Source of the DNA: Aphidius gifuensis
Lineage: Eukaryota; Arthropoda; Insecta; Hymenoptera; Braconidae
Assembly (NCBI RefSeq): GCF_014905175.1
Contig: NC_057788.1
Coordinates: forward strand, 10,168,001-10,232,000
DNA length: 64,000 nucleotides
Reading direction: 5' to 3'
Numbering within the stretch: position 1 is the first letter of the stretch; the number at the start of each line of letters is the position of its first letter. The position numbers and the translations under genes are program-made. This document shows positions 44,837 to 55,665 of the stretch, one piece after another. A model generated the notes under the pieces. The model searched no databases. It saw only the letters and a list, made by a program, of their open reading frames with translations, and was not told the DNA's origin.

Positions 44837-45740
44837 TCATTTGGTTGAAGGAAAATATGAGTCTATTGCAAATTCATTTGAAAAAAAATTTGATATACTT
44901 GTAAATTCTTTTAAAGACAAATATGAGTTAATTGTAAATACATCGTCAAAAAATAACGAGTCAGGAAAAAAATTATCAGAGGAAAAATATAAATCAATGA
45001 TAAATTCATTTGAAAAAAAATTAGAAGCAGTTGTAAATTCATTTGAAACCAAATTTGAGTTAATGGCAAATTCTTCAGCTAAAAATAATGAAATAACTGC
45101 AAATTTATCCGATGAAAAATATAGTTTAATGGTACATTCATTCCAAAGAAAATTAGAAGCATTTGTAAATTTATTCGAAAACAAATACGAATTAATGGTA
45201 AATTTGTCCACTAACAATAATGAGCCATCTGCAGAAGCATTTGAAAAATATTCAAACGATGATGAATCTGATCTTGACACAGAAAATCCAACAATAATAA
45301 GTTACATTAGTGAAAATGTTATTTTAAAATGCATTAATACAAAAACTTCAATTTCAATAATTAATCGCTGGAACCACAATGATGTTGAGGTGAAAAAAAA
45401 AAAATTAATGAAATCGTTATTGGCACCGATACGGAGAAATTTACGGGAAATACGGGGGCATTTACGGGTTTCACACACAATGTAATGCGAGTCCTACACA
45501 GACAATGGTGGCTATACTTACCGTAAATCTTTCCGTAACCTGTATAAATGTCCCCGTAAATTCTCCCGTATTCGGTGCCATTAGCGTTACCGAAAAATGA
45601 AACACGTTTCTTTTGCATAAATTAATTAAATAATTTACTATTTAGGTTGACGTATTAGATTTAACCAAATATAAATTACAAAATAGAAATTCAAAAATTT
45701 AAAATTTAAATGAAAATGATGAAGGAAGTTACCGTTGTCA
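44837..45740 (+). pseudogene. Coiled-coil repeat plus immunoglobulin-like domain gene relic, copy 1
   Basis: Exon A (44,837-45,389) opens after an acceptor (ttcttag) and holds three ~39-residue repeats (KYESIANSFEKKFDILVNSF; KYKSMINSFEKKLEAVVNSF; KYSLMVHSFQRKLEAFVNLF), heptad-like, then ISENVILKCINTK and IINRWNHNDVE. Exon B (from 45,646) continues VDVLDLTKYKLQNRNSKI, a stop (45,700-45,702), and NENDEGSYRCHS. The pattern LKC...RW...DEGSYRCH is that of an Ig domain split by an intron. The stop occurs in both copies, so it is not a sequencing slip. The intron has received a MITE. No signal peptide is in the visible part; 5' exons are not identified. Possibly a former surface or secreted adhesion protein. 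Confidence 0.5.
45421..45580. mobile_element. 160-bp MITE with TGGCACCGA ends inside the Ig-gene intron
   Basis: TGGCACCGATACGG...TTTACGGG mirrors CCCGTAAATT...CCGTATTCGGTGCCA. TTA stands next to both ends. The internal acgggaaatacgggggcatt is repeated as its complement. Confidence 0.7.
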
Positions 45741-45747
45741 TTCAACT

Positions 45748-46000
45748 GATGATCATATATTCATATTAACAAAACAATTTTTTACGATTTGTTTGTTCAA
45801 CATGGTAATTATTATAAATAAATACTCTTAAATCTTTATTTGATTTTAATAGTTTATAATAAATATATCTTTTACGTTTTCATGTTTGGTACAGCTGATT
45901 TATTCATAATTATCCTGCTAATAATCATATATTCATATTAACAAAACAATTTTTTACGATTTGTTTGTTCAACATGGTAATTATTATAAATAAATACGTT
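45748..46000. repeat. Local tandem duplication, present only in this copy
   Basis: A ~77-bp segment (gatcatatattcatattaac ... ttattataaataaatac) occurs at about 45,750-45,826 and 45,923-45,999. The second unit copy (58,219-58,300) has it once. Confidence 0.75.
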
Positions 46001-46075
46001 AATAAATTTTAATAAATAATTCCACGTTTTATTTTTCTGATTCATTTGATTTGTTGGATAATTATTTCTTTTTTT

Positions 46076-46309
46076 TTTAACTTTGGATAATTCCTTAATT
46101 AATAATGCTGATCACTTTGTTCAAGCATTTACACACTTGAATAAATTGAAATGCATCAAAATATTACTGAGCTATACGACAAAAGATATAACAATGAATC
46201 TATTTGAAATAATTAATAGTCTTCCAGAAGAAATTAATGAAATTCATATACTTGATGAATGTTGGTGGGAGTACGGTAATCGAGCAGTTCTTTTCGTAAG
46301 TTTTTATTG
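46076..46309 (+). pseudogene. F-box/LRR exon 2 relic, plus strand, copy 1
   Basis: Reads NADHFVQAFTHLNKLKCIKI, IINSLPEEINEIHI and ends with the donor cgtaagtttttattgaatac, exactly like exon 2 of the F-box/LRR gene (HFVQAFTLLDKLKCIKI, INSLPKEINEIHL) but on the opposite strand. No F-box exon or LRR exon accompanies it. Confidence 0.7.
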
Positions 46310-46843
46310 AATACCAACTAATTTTTTATCGCCGCAGTGACAATCAAATAAATACAAATCATTTATATAAATTTCTATTATTTTCATGAAATCAAAAACA
46401 GAAAATTAATGTTTTATTAATAATAGAAAAAGAGAAAATAAATACTTTATTTCAATTTTTTTTCTTTACCTGAAAAAAATCTAGTGGTTATAAAAAAACT
46501 TAGTTTATTATAAACTAAAATTTGAATAAATTATTTCTATTTTTGTTTGAGAGTAAACTGAAATATTAGTTTAATAAAGAATTCATATTTTTTTTCGCTT
46601 ATAATGTTGTTTTCTTTTTTTATACTTGCAGATATTTTTTAAAAAATCCTAGATAATCAGTTTATAATATTATAATATTATTTGTGTGCATAAATGTTTT
46701 CTGATAATTATTAAATTTATATGGCAGAAAACTTTTACGTTACTACTATACAGTGATATTCTGTTTATTATTATTATTATTATTATTATCCTATCTTTGT
46801 GAAAATTTTTTTTCGTATGTGTTGTCGGAAACGCAGGACCAAT

Positions 46844-46851
46844 TGACGTCA
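46844..46851. promoter_or_regulatory. CRE/ATF-type site, annexin D
   Basis: TGACGTCA in the context gaccaat-TGACGTCA-caaatacacgtggtgg. Confidence 0.6.
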
Positions 46852-47119
46852 CAAATACACGTGGTGGTTTTACCTTAATATATACAATATATTCCTATCT
46901 ATAATTGTCAATGGTCCAGTTGTTAGTATTATATTATTCTGACCTATTCATGGTGGGAATAGTAAACTATTTCCAAATGGTCAATCATAATAATAATATA
47001 ATACATACAGGACATACCAACGCTTATACAAATAGTGTAAGTAGTAGTGAGTCTAGCATGCAAAATACGTATACAGATTTAATATTATAAATAACAATAA
47101 ATATATTGATAATTAAAAA

Positions 47120-47281
47120 ATGAATGTCGAGGCTGGTATTTCTCCAGAGCGTATAAAAGAAAGTAAATATATATGTTCAGTAGGAAATTCTATCAATCTT
47201 ACTAGAAAAAATTTTAATTTAATATTTCATATATTTTTAAAGCCCAATAAATACCTAATTATAGACAAAATAATTAAATAA
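47120..47281 (+). CDS. Small open frame (53 codons) in the promoter insertion, copy 1
   Basis: MNVEAGISPERIKESKYICS and onward to a stop; open in both copies (62,692-62,853) with one substitution (S to T). No family is recognised, and no ribosome-context or domain support is seen. It may be part of the inserted element or chance. Confidence 0.2.
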   Translation: MNVEAGISPERIKESKYICSVGNSINLTRKNFNLIFHIFLKPNKYLIIDKIIK

Positions 47282-47659
47282 TTAAAACATTGGAAAAGTA
47301 GATCGTTTATTGTAGAAAAATTTATCCAAAAATGATCGATAATGATATAATAAAAATATCCCAAATAATACTTATTTATTATTCAAATGCTCAAAAACGT
47401 GCGCCATTTCATTGTAGGTATACTAAACTGCAATAGTATTTTATAGAATCTTGTTAGGTACTACCGTAGAATAGTGTAGAACAGCCATTCAACCGTCTCA
47501 CTGCATCTCAAGCGTCTCACGAGACTGAAACTCGAAATAGGCATAACCTAAAAAACTCTTGAACAAGTGAGCACGTGTTTATAGCTCGCTTTATTAAAAC
47601 TCATAAAAGTTTTTACTTATAAATATTTATCGAAGAAATTTGATTGATTATACATCAAT

Positions 47660-49717
47660 ATGAACGGACACGAATACGGACAAGTAAGATTTATAAAAAC
47701 ATATATCTATTCTTTTAATTTTACATAATTTCTATTGGTAACAAACAAAATTTTAATACTGCAAAATAATAATAGAATTTGATAATAAATTTTTATTCTT
47801 CTTTATGTATTTTTAATGTTTTAGAAAATAATTATAAGAGAATTTAATTAGTTTTATTTCATCATTTTTTTTTTTTTTAATTGTTTGTTACAGGAACCAC
47901 AAGGCCCACCACAAAGTCGTAATCCATCGGGCATGCCATATCCATCTGGTAATCAATCGATGGAAGGTATGTCAATGCCAATGCCGATGCCAACTCAAGC
48001 AACAGCGTATCCAAGTCAGCCAGGGATATATCCATATTTAATGGAACCATATTTCGTTCAATCAACAACGTATCCAATCATCTCACCTATACATCCAAGT
48101 CAACTACTACAAGCTCAATCTAGTTATCCTAGTGAAGCAATTTCACAACGACCGCAACAAGCATATCCTCACCGAGCATCTCAGGCTCTGGACCAAGAAA
48201 ATTTTTGTGCAGTTCCAAAACCAATAGCACGAACACCAATTATCAATCCAATGCATACAGTACAACCAACAGCACCACCAGTAAGTCCACAATTAGTCAG
48301 TGAATACAATTATGCTCCACCAAACAATTACCATACACCAGCATCTTCTCGTCGAGTTGCTCGATTAAAAAGAAACACACAATTTGTAGTTAAATTAACA
48401 CCAACTGTTGTCCGTAATTCGAATTTCAATGCTTCGAACGATGCTGAAGTTTTACAGGAAGCCATAAAAGGCTATGGAGCAGACATGAATGCAATTATTT
48501 CAATATTGAGTAATCGCAATAACCAACAAAGACAAACAATTGCAAAGTGTTATAAAATACTACATGGAAGAGATTTAATAAAACAACTTCAGTATAAAAT
48601 ATCTGGTAAATGTAAGGATTTGATTGCTGCAATGATGACACGAATTGTTGATTATTATGTCAAAGAAATTCATGACAGCATTTCGGAAATTAAGACAGAT
48701 AAAGACGTACTTATTATCATTCTTTGCACATTGAGTAATCACGATATTCACCAAATACGTGCTAGCTATGAAAACAAATACGGCAAATCGTTGGAAAGTG
48801 ATATACGTAGTAATACATCAGGCCACTTTGAGAGATTGTTGGTATTATTGTGTAATGGTCAACGTGATGAAAGTAAAAAAACTAATAAAAAATCTGCAAA
48901 ATCTGATGCAGAAAGACTTCATAGTGCTGGCATTTGTGGTTTGGGAACAAACGAGTTCAAATTCAATTCTATTTTTGCTCAACGAAATGTACACCAATTG
49001 AGATTAATTTTTCAAGAATACTCTAAACGATATCGCCATGATATATCAACTGTGATTAATCGTGAATTTTCTGGGAATACTCAAAAAGCCCTTCTTACAA
49101 TTGGTAAGTTTTTAGAAACTATGACATCATTTTTTAAAACATTTTTTTATTTTTTATTGTTATAAACTTTTGTTGATGATCAATATTTGTATGATTATTA
49201 TTCTTGAATTTAGTAATTAATATTTTAACTTGAATTTTAATGATAATAATATCAATATTTTGTCTTTATGATTTCAGTGGAATGTGTAAAAAATAGTGCT
49301 TTGTATTTTGCTGAGCAATTAAATGACTCGATGTCTGAAAAAAAAACAAAAGATCAGAAATTAATTTTTATCTGTGTTACACGTTCCGAAGTTGACATGG
49401 GAGATATTAAAGAAGCCTTTTATCAAAAATATGGAAAAACTCTTGGAAAACGCATTTCAGTAAGTTGCTATTTATTAATTCAACAAAAAAAAAAATCCGG
49501 ATCAGCACCATCAACAGTAATAATGTTTTTAATTTTTTATTTATTTATTCGATTACAGGAGAATACATCTGGTTACTACAAAAAATGTCTCTTAAAGCTC
49601 ACCAACTCGAGCTCTGGAATTGATCATCTAAGTCTCTTTTTGTTAACATTTTTTTTAATACCGTGCTTGTTTCTCATGCTTATTCCTATTCTTGTAGGTA
49701 TCAAAATGAGTAAATGA
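47660..49717 (+). CDS. Annexin D, calcium sites mostly lost, hydrophobic C-terminal tail
   Basis: Exons 47,660-47,683 (MNGHEYGQ), 47,894-49,103, 49,278-49,459 and 49,559-49,717; 524 residues. The N-terminal tail has few Pro-Tyr repeats, a Met-Pro run (MSMPMPMP) and a basic patch (RRVARLKRN). Calcium sites: repeat 1 GYGA with cap E to K; repeat 2 EIKT with cap D to N; repeat 3 intact (GLGT/REFSG); repeat 4 EKKT with cap D to N. The last exon does not stop after the annexin core (YYKKCLLKL) but adds about 35 residues including LLTFFLIPCLFLMLIPI and a short basic end (GIKMSK), a typical tail-anchor: one hydrophobic helix followed by a few polar residues. Inference: a constitutively membrane-anchored annexin that has traded calcium-driven for fixed membrane attachment. 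Confidence 0.88.
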
Positions 49718-50454
49718 TAATTTTATAATTTAACAAAGTGTGTTTAAAGCAAACGATTCTGCTGATAGATGATGAAATTTTTTTTTCCGATTTACATTTG
49801 CGATTTTACATTTAGATTTACAACTAAAATCTGCTGGTAATAAAAAAAAAATCGTTTATAAAAATTTAAATTAATTATTTCTATATTTGTTTGAGAGTAA
49901 ACTGAAATATTTGTTTAATAAAAAAAAATTTTTTTTTTTTTGCCAATAATGTTACTTTCTTTTTTTATACTTGTAGATATTCTTGACGAATCCCAGATAA
50001 TTAGTTTATAAGATTATAATATTATTTTTGTGCATTAATGTTTTGTAATAATCATTAAATTTATATGGCTCGGAACTTTCACGTCACTACTATACAGTGA
50101 TATTCTGTTCGATGTTATTATTATCCTATCTTTGTGAAAATTTTTTTTGTATGTGTTGTTGGAAAGGGAGGACCAATTGACGTTACAAATACACGTGGTG
50201 GTTTTTCCTTGGTATATACAGTATATCTTCTCCCATTTACTCAATTCGCAATCGTGCATTTCATTGGTCCACGTTGTTAGTATCATAGTAGAACCGTAGA
50301 TGTGTATAGAACAGCGATTCAACCACCTCACGAGACTATCATAGACGCCAAGTTAATAACTCAACAAGTGTTTATAGCTCCCTTCATTTGAACTCACGGA
50401 AGTTTTTGCTTTTATAGTTATAAATTGGTGGAACTTTATTAATTAAACATTAAT
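49718..50454 (+). promoter_or_regulatory. 3' flank of annexin D and promoter of the next (dead) annexin
   Basis: From about 49,850 the annexin promoter repeats (ttgtttgagagtaaactgaa, cactactatacagtgatatt, tggtatatacagtatatctt). The CRE position reads TGACGTTA (50,178-50,185), one base off consensus. Confidence 0.6.
50178..50185. promoter_or_regulatory. Degenerate CRE-type site (TGACGTTA) of the dead annexin
   Basis: Same context as the other sites (gaccaat...caaatacacgtggtgg) but C to T in the second half-site. It belongs to the pseudogene at 50,455, consistent with relaxed constraint. Confidence 0.5.
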
Positions 50455-50642
50455 ATGAACGGATACAATTACGAACAAGTAAGATTTAAGAAAAAAAATA
50501 TCTAATATCTTTTAATTTTATATCATTTCATGATTACAAAAATTGTCTCAAAGAGCTCATCAACTTGAACCTTATAAATTATTATTGGATGGCATTCTTT
50601 TTCATGATATTCTCATTCCTTATCGAGCTTATCTGCAGCTGA
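50455..50642 (+). pseudogene. Dead annexin: exon 1 fused through intron 1 to the last exon
   Basis: Exon 1 (50,455-50,478) reads MNGYNYEQ with a normal donor. Only about 50 bp of intron 1 follow before the sequence becomes the last exon (50,529): HDYKNCLKELINLN, then NYYWMAFFFMIFSFLIELI and a stop at 50,640-50,642. Exons 2-3 were removed in one deletion. The hydrophobic extension makes this the third annexin copy with a candidate tail anchor. Confidence 0.8.
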
Positions 50643-51479
50643 ACAGTTAAATTTATTTATTAAACATGCGTCACTAAAATCGATATCTTATATTATTTTT
50701 TATATCTCTGATTATGTAAATAAAACGAAAATAATTATTGTATTAATTTACTAATTAGTAAATATTAGTTTTGTGATTTAACAAAGTGTGTTTAAAGCAA
50801 ACAATTTTGCTGACAGATGATGAATGTTTTTTTATTTTTCATTTTTTTGATATGTATTTGCGGTTGGGGGTGCAAGTACCATCGTCCCAAAATTTACGTG
50901 GACTTAATCCGCATATTCGAAATTAAATTAGCCAAACCTGTAAAATATATAATCAATGACTCCTGTCTTTTATTTCTTTCTATATTAATATATATACTTG
51001 TGTTTTCTAGTGAATATTGAGTCTGGATTGATTTATTGATAAATTACTTAAATTTTAAATTGTAAAAGTTCTTTAATATAGAAGCACCCAATTTTCAACG
51101 AGTTTAGAAAAAAATTTAATTTCTTGGAGAATGATTTTTCAATTTGTTTCAATTTACAAATAATCAATAGAAAAAATTTTCAAATAAATCCATATTATTA
51201 CGAATAACAATTTATAGTAAACACAGTAAAATATATAAACATATTTTAATTTTACAAGCCATAAAAAAATATTAGAAATTTATTCTTTGAATGAAAAAAT
51301 TTATAAAAAGCTTGAGTAAACTATCAAACTTGTGAGTAACTATAGAAGAAAGGTTAATTGTATTATAATAAAAAAACTAAAAATAAAAACTCTATTTTTA
51401 TTTTTTTTCTTTATATCTATTACAAAATCTGCTGGTGAAAAAAAACTAATTTAATAAAATTAAAAAAAAATGTTTTCAT
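50643..51479. other. Intergenic
   Basis: The first ~180 bp are annexin 3' flank. The remainder is AT-rich; no gene is seen. Confidence 0.45.
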
Positions 51480-51845
51480 TTTTATTTGAGATTAATATAA
51501 AATATTTATTTAATGGAGAATTGATTATATTTAATATACTCTATTCGGTAATGATGTAATTTTTTTTTTTTATCTTCAAATCATTAAATCATTGATCATT
51601 ATGGCATTATGCGGTCTAACTTTTCTACATCACTACCACACAGTGATATTTTAGTTATCATTGTTATTTTCCATGTCTTTCAGAAATTTTTTTTCTTTTG
51701 TGTCGTTGAAAAAGGATGACCAATTGACGTCACAAATCTACGTGGTAGTTTTTCCTTGGTATATACAGTATATCTTCTCCCATCTATTTAATTTGCAATC
51801 GTGCATTTCATTGGTCCACGTTGTTAGTATCATAGTAGAACCATA
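51480..51845 (+). promoter_or_regulatory. Annexin-type promoter running into the assembly gap
   Basis: Has ttatttaatggagaattgat, cactaccacacagtgatatt, the CRE at 51,725-51,732 and ccacgttgttagtatcatag, up to the N run. The gene it served is lost in the gap. Confidence 0.6.
51725..51732. promoter_or_regulatory. CRE/ATF-type site at the gap edge
   Basis: TGACGTCA in the context gaccaat-TGACGTCA-caaatctacgtgg. Confidence 0.6.
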
Positions 51846-51945
51846 NNNNNNNNNNNNNNNNNNNNNNNNNNNNNNNNNNNNNNNNNNNNNNNNNNNNNNN
51901 NNNNNNNNNNNNNNNNNNNNNNNNNNNNNNNNNNNNNNNNNNNNN
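51846..51945. other. Assembly gap, exactly 100 N
   Basis: A run of exactly 100 N, the usual placeholder for a scaffold join of unknown size. Order and distance across it are not proven. Confidence 0.99.
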
Positions 51946-52131
51946 TTTGGCAAATATTTCTCGAGGGCAAGTACAACGCAATTTGCAATGATAGTTAATA
52001 GGACGGCGTACTCGAAGGGCGGCCATTCAATTATAAAACGTTTTCTTATAAAATTATCCTCAGAAAATAAAAATAATGAGGTGGGCATTTTCGATGCCCC
52101 AGCCACACCTCCGCCGAAAGTAAAATAATGC
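51946..52131 (-). pseudogene. Calcium-channel exon relic, copy 2 (cut by the gap)
   Basis: Same reading as 39,491-39,719 (SEDNFIRK, EWPPFEYAVLL), lost after YLP where the N run begins. Confidence 0.75.
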
Positions 52132-52460
52132 AGATATTGATTGTGTGACTACAATTGTCAATTACAGCTAAGTAGAAAATTTAGCTAAGCTAAATAATGT
52201 AGAATGTAGATATCTGAGTTTTTTTTTTTTTTAAGGTCCGTAGTCATTTTTATTTTTTGACTAATTTTGTCTTGTTTTGCCAAGTTCAAAATAATGGACT
52301 TAGTTTTTGTAAATTTAAGTCCATTGTGCACTAACTAACGAAATAAAAAATAAAAACTACAGTTAAAAAAACTCAGATATCTACATTATTTAGCTTATCT
52401 AGATTTTTTACTCAGCTGTAATTGTAGCCTCACAATCAATATCTGCATTATTTCACTTAG
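52125..52460. repeat. Palindrome copy 2, right arm eroded near the centre
   Basis: The left arm is as at 39,713-39,893. Just past the centre the right arm loses many small pieces (gtccattgtgcactaactaa; ataaaaactacagttaaaaa), unlike copy 1, where both arms are nearly perfect. Outside that stretch the copies agree. Confidence 0.7.
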
Positions 52461-52592
52461 CTAGATTTTCTGCTTATCTGTAATTGTAGCTAAACAATCA
52501 ATATCTACATTATTTTATTTAGCTAGATTTTTTAAAGCAATAAGAAGAGAAGAAATGATATAGTTGATAATTTAATTAACACCATGTTATAA

Positions 52593-52772
52593 AATGACGA
52601 TGTCTTAAAACCTGGTCAAATAAATGATGCTGAAATTTATTATATATGGAACAATTTAGCTTATCGTGCTATCAATCCTAATTCACCATTGCCACCTGTT
52701 AAAAATTATCTACTTGCACCAATTAAAGCAACAACTTATATATTGACAATAAAAAAATTGATTCATGTGTAG
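52593..52772 (+). pseudogene. Unrecognised coding relic, copy 2
   Basis: Identical in reading to 40,210-40,389. Confidence 0.35.
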
Positions 52773-53760
52773 AGAAGGTCATAGAATTATTTCTAATTTC
52801 AAAAGAAAGAAAAGATACAAAAAATTTAGAAAATAATAATACAATTGCAGCTATGTAATGATTTTTTATTTTTATTATTTTACACAACTACTGATGTGAT
52901 TTTTGAAAATGTTTATTATTTGTTTATATAAGGATGTGAAATGGGTACATACGATGCACTCGTTCAGAATAAAAATATTTCAGTTTCAACAGACAAAGAT
53001 TCAACAAAGTTACTCCTGAAGTTGATTTAGACGATCATGAAAAATTATCAATTTTTATTTAATAAATTAATTAAGGAATAAATATCTTATCATGTATCTT
53101 TTTTTTCAGTTTAATGACTGACATGCTTTATTTTTGGAGATTTAACTGGATTCAATTCAATCTTATTCTATTAATTTTTTTGTTTTAAATTAAGATACTT
53201 AATAGTTAATCAAATAAATTGAAATACTTTTTATTTTTTTAGTATAATATTTGTTTTTTATTTTTGAAAAGTCTTTAGAAACATTTGTGTTTGTATGAAT
53301 ATTTGTTTAGGTGAAGAAAATTAATCTATTTATTTTTGTGAATTATTATTTACGAAAAAATTCATTGTCAGTAAGATGATTATCATGTTCAAAAATTTAT
53401 TGAAGAAGTTTGTGAATGTCAGCAATAAATTGCATGTTAATCAAAAAACAAAAAAAAATACAAATAATTTTTCGAGTTTGTAAAGACATAAGTACAATTA
53501 AAGGTAAAAATAATTGTTTCATACATAAAGATGTTCGAGAAATTATATATATTTTTGAACTTTGTTTTACAATAATATTAACATTATCATTAAATTTTTA
53601 TAATTTCAAGTAACAAGTATAATGATAATAATGTTCTTTTACAATATCTTCAGAATGTCTTTGATTTAGTAACATATTTTGTATGTGTATTTGAGAATAA
53701 ATTATGGAAGAATATTACGCGTACATTAAAAAAAAAGACATACGATAAATTCAATTATAT

Positions 53761-55665
53761 CTATTGAATAACTAACCATTGAGATTTAATTATAGACCGA
53801 GAGTCTTGTCTTATTGCCGGATTAAATATTTTTATATATAAAATGATACCATTTGTACGATTTTTAGTTGCTCGATCAGCAGCAATAACCGATTCAATTG
53901 TAACGTTATCTACATCCCAGACACTAATCTCTTCAAGGTCTGGGTTATTTTTTATAAATTGAATGATACCAGTATCAGTAAGCTTTTCGCAACCAACACA
54001 ACACAATTCTTTTAATCCTTTTAATTTGATAATAAAGCTGTCTGAAATATCGAGTACACTTACGTCTAGTTTTTGTAAACTTTCCAATTTTGTTAGAGCA
54101 AAGAGAGCTTTTTCAGTAATAGCAATGCAACCACTGATTACTAAACTTTTCAGGTTTGTACAATTATTAGCAATAGCAATAATTGTACTATCTTCGAGAT
54201 TTTTTGCCGCACGCAAATCTAGATGTTCAAGATGTTGTAATTCTGATAACTCATCAAGAACAGATGGAGAAAGAAGTGAGTCCCCAGGAATAGAAGGTAC
54301 TATAACGCAACCAGGAATTTCTAAACGTTTAAGTTTTTTACAGTTGTTTGAAATTGCGATTATTGATTCCTCACTGAGCTCAATGGAATAAAGCAATACT
54401 AAACTTTCGAGATTTTCTAACTTTGTTAATTTTTTTAAAGCAGTTTCATTCGTAACTTGGTGATAAGAATTTGTTATACACAAGTGTTTCAAATTTTTGC
54501 AATATTTAACAATTGCATTTGCTAACTCAGGTGTTATATTACAAGAGATATTAAGATATTCCAAGTTTTGAAAGTTTATCCAATTTTCGAGAGAAATTTC
54601 AGCTACATCATAGTCACCAGATGGAATGTCAAGATGCTTTAAATTTCTGCATGTACAAATAATAGTATTGAGTTCTTTTGTAGAACGAATCATTGGTAGG
54701 TCGATATATTCCAAATTGACTAGTTTATTAAATAGAGGAAACTCTTCAGGTAAATTATATAGTTCAATATTAAGATGAACAAGTGTAGTTTTGTCTGCTA
54801 TTTCTTGAAAAATTATGTTGTCTAATGAAAAGCCATGTACGGTCAATTTTTGAAGATTTTCAAATTTTTTAAGAGTCTGAAAATAATAAACATTTATTTT
54901 ATTAATAGAATTGTATGTCACAAGTGATAAGCAACTAGTTGGTATTCAATAAAAACTTACCAAAAAAACTGTTCTTTTTCGGCGATCCAAAGATTTTAAA
55001 AAAAGATGAATTTCATTAATTTCTTTTGGAAGACTATTTATTATTCCAAATAGATCAAATTTCAAATCATTGTCAAAAACCTTTTTCACTATTATTTTAA
55101 TGCATTTCAGTTTATCCAACAGTGTAAATGCTTGAACAAAGTAAGCAGCATATTTAGTTAATGAATTGCTATCAAATACACATTCAAAACTTGTTAAATT
55201 TTTACAGTGATCACCAACAAATGGCAAAATACTTAAATTGCAAACATCTGAGAGAAACAATTCTTTTAAATACATACCACATCTCATTAATATTTTCTCG
55301 AGGTATGATTGTGTCAGCAAACGGTTATCATAAGAATGTCCAATTGATGGTTCACATTTGTATTTTTTGATGTCATACCAAGCTAGTTGACATGCTTCTT
55401 TCCATTTGGTACAAACTAGAATCAAACGTATCAGATTAGAAATTTAATAATATATACATTAATATTTCATTAACAACAAAGAAACTTTATTTCGATAATA
55501 ATAAATACCTTTTTCCATGTCTATTCTTTCTGGTATTGACAGCAGCATAAAGATTTTTGCTAATGAGTCGCAATCCAGTAAATTGCTGACAATTTTTTTT
55601 TTATCCTTGTCACCATTATCAGACGTTTGTCGGTCTTTCTCAACACATATTTTTTTTTCACTCAT
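53761..55665 (-). CDS. F-box/LRR protein, copy 2
   Basis: Exons 55,665-55,509, 55,415-54,961 and 54,876-53,761 by the same splice sites as copy 1; 575 residues. Exons 1-2 carry most of the changes (e.g. EKKICVEKDRQ for EKRICVERDQQ, GHSYDNR for GRSYDNR, KYAAYF for KNVVHF), while the LRR exon differs at only about two residues (NVTI for NITI; RATKN for RVTKN) plus one in its final part (LYIKIF). The F-box and LRR chain are as described for copy 1. Both copies are open and may be functional. Confidence 0.9.

Larger units (their letters stand above)
46510..47659 (+). promoter_or_regulatory. Promoter and 5' UTR of annexin D, with an inserted element
   Basis: Begins with the annexin distal promoter (ttgtttgagagtaaactgaa), followed by the CRE at 46,844-46,851. 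About 530 bp of foreign sequence (about 46,935-47,450) then separates the CRE from the 5' UTR (gtgtagaacagccattcaac, aacaagtgagcacgtgttta, tacatcaatATG). The CRE is 816 bp from the ATG, against about 240-320 bp in A, B and C. Confidence 0.6.

Noticed and set aside
45361..45618. Minus-strand frame over the 160-bp MITE
   Set aside because: It is produced by the inverted acggg/cccgt repeats of the MITE.
50817..51020. Small secreted protein after the dead annexin
   Set aside because: The start lies in annexin 3' flank shared by several loci (agatgatgaat), where other copies have no such frame; hydrophobic codons follow from AT bias.
51661..52128. Open frame running through the N gap
   Set aside because: It joins annexin promoter to the calcium-channel relic through unknown sequence; not a real frame.
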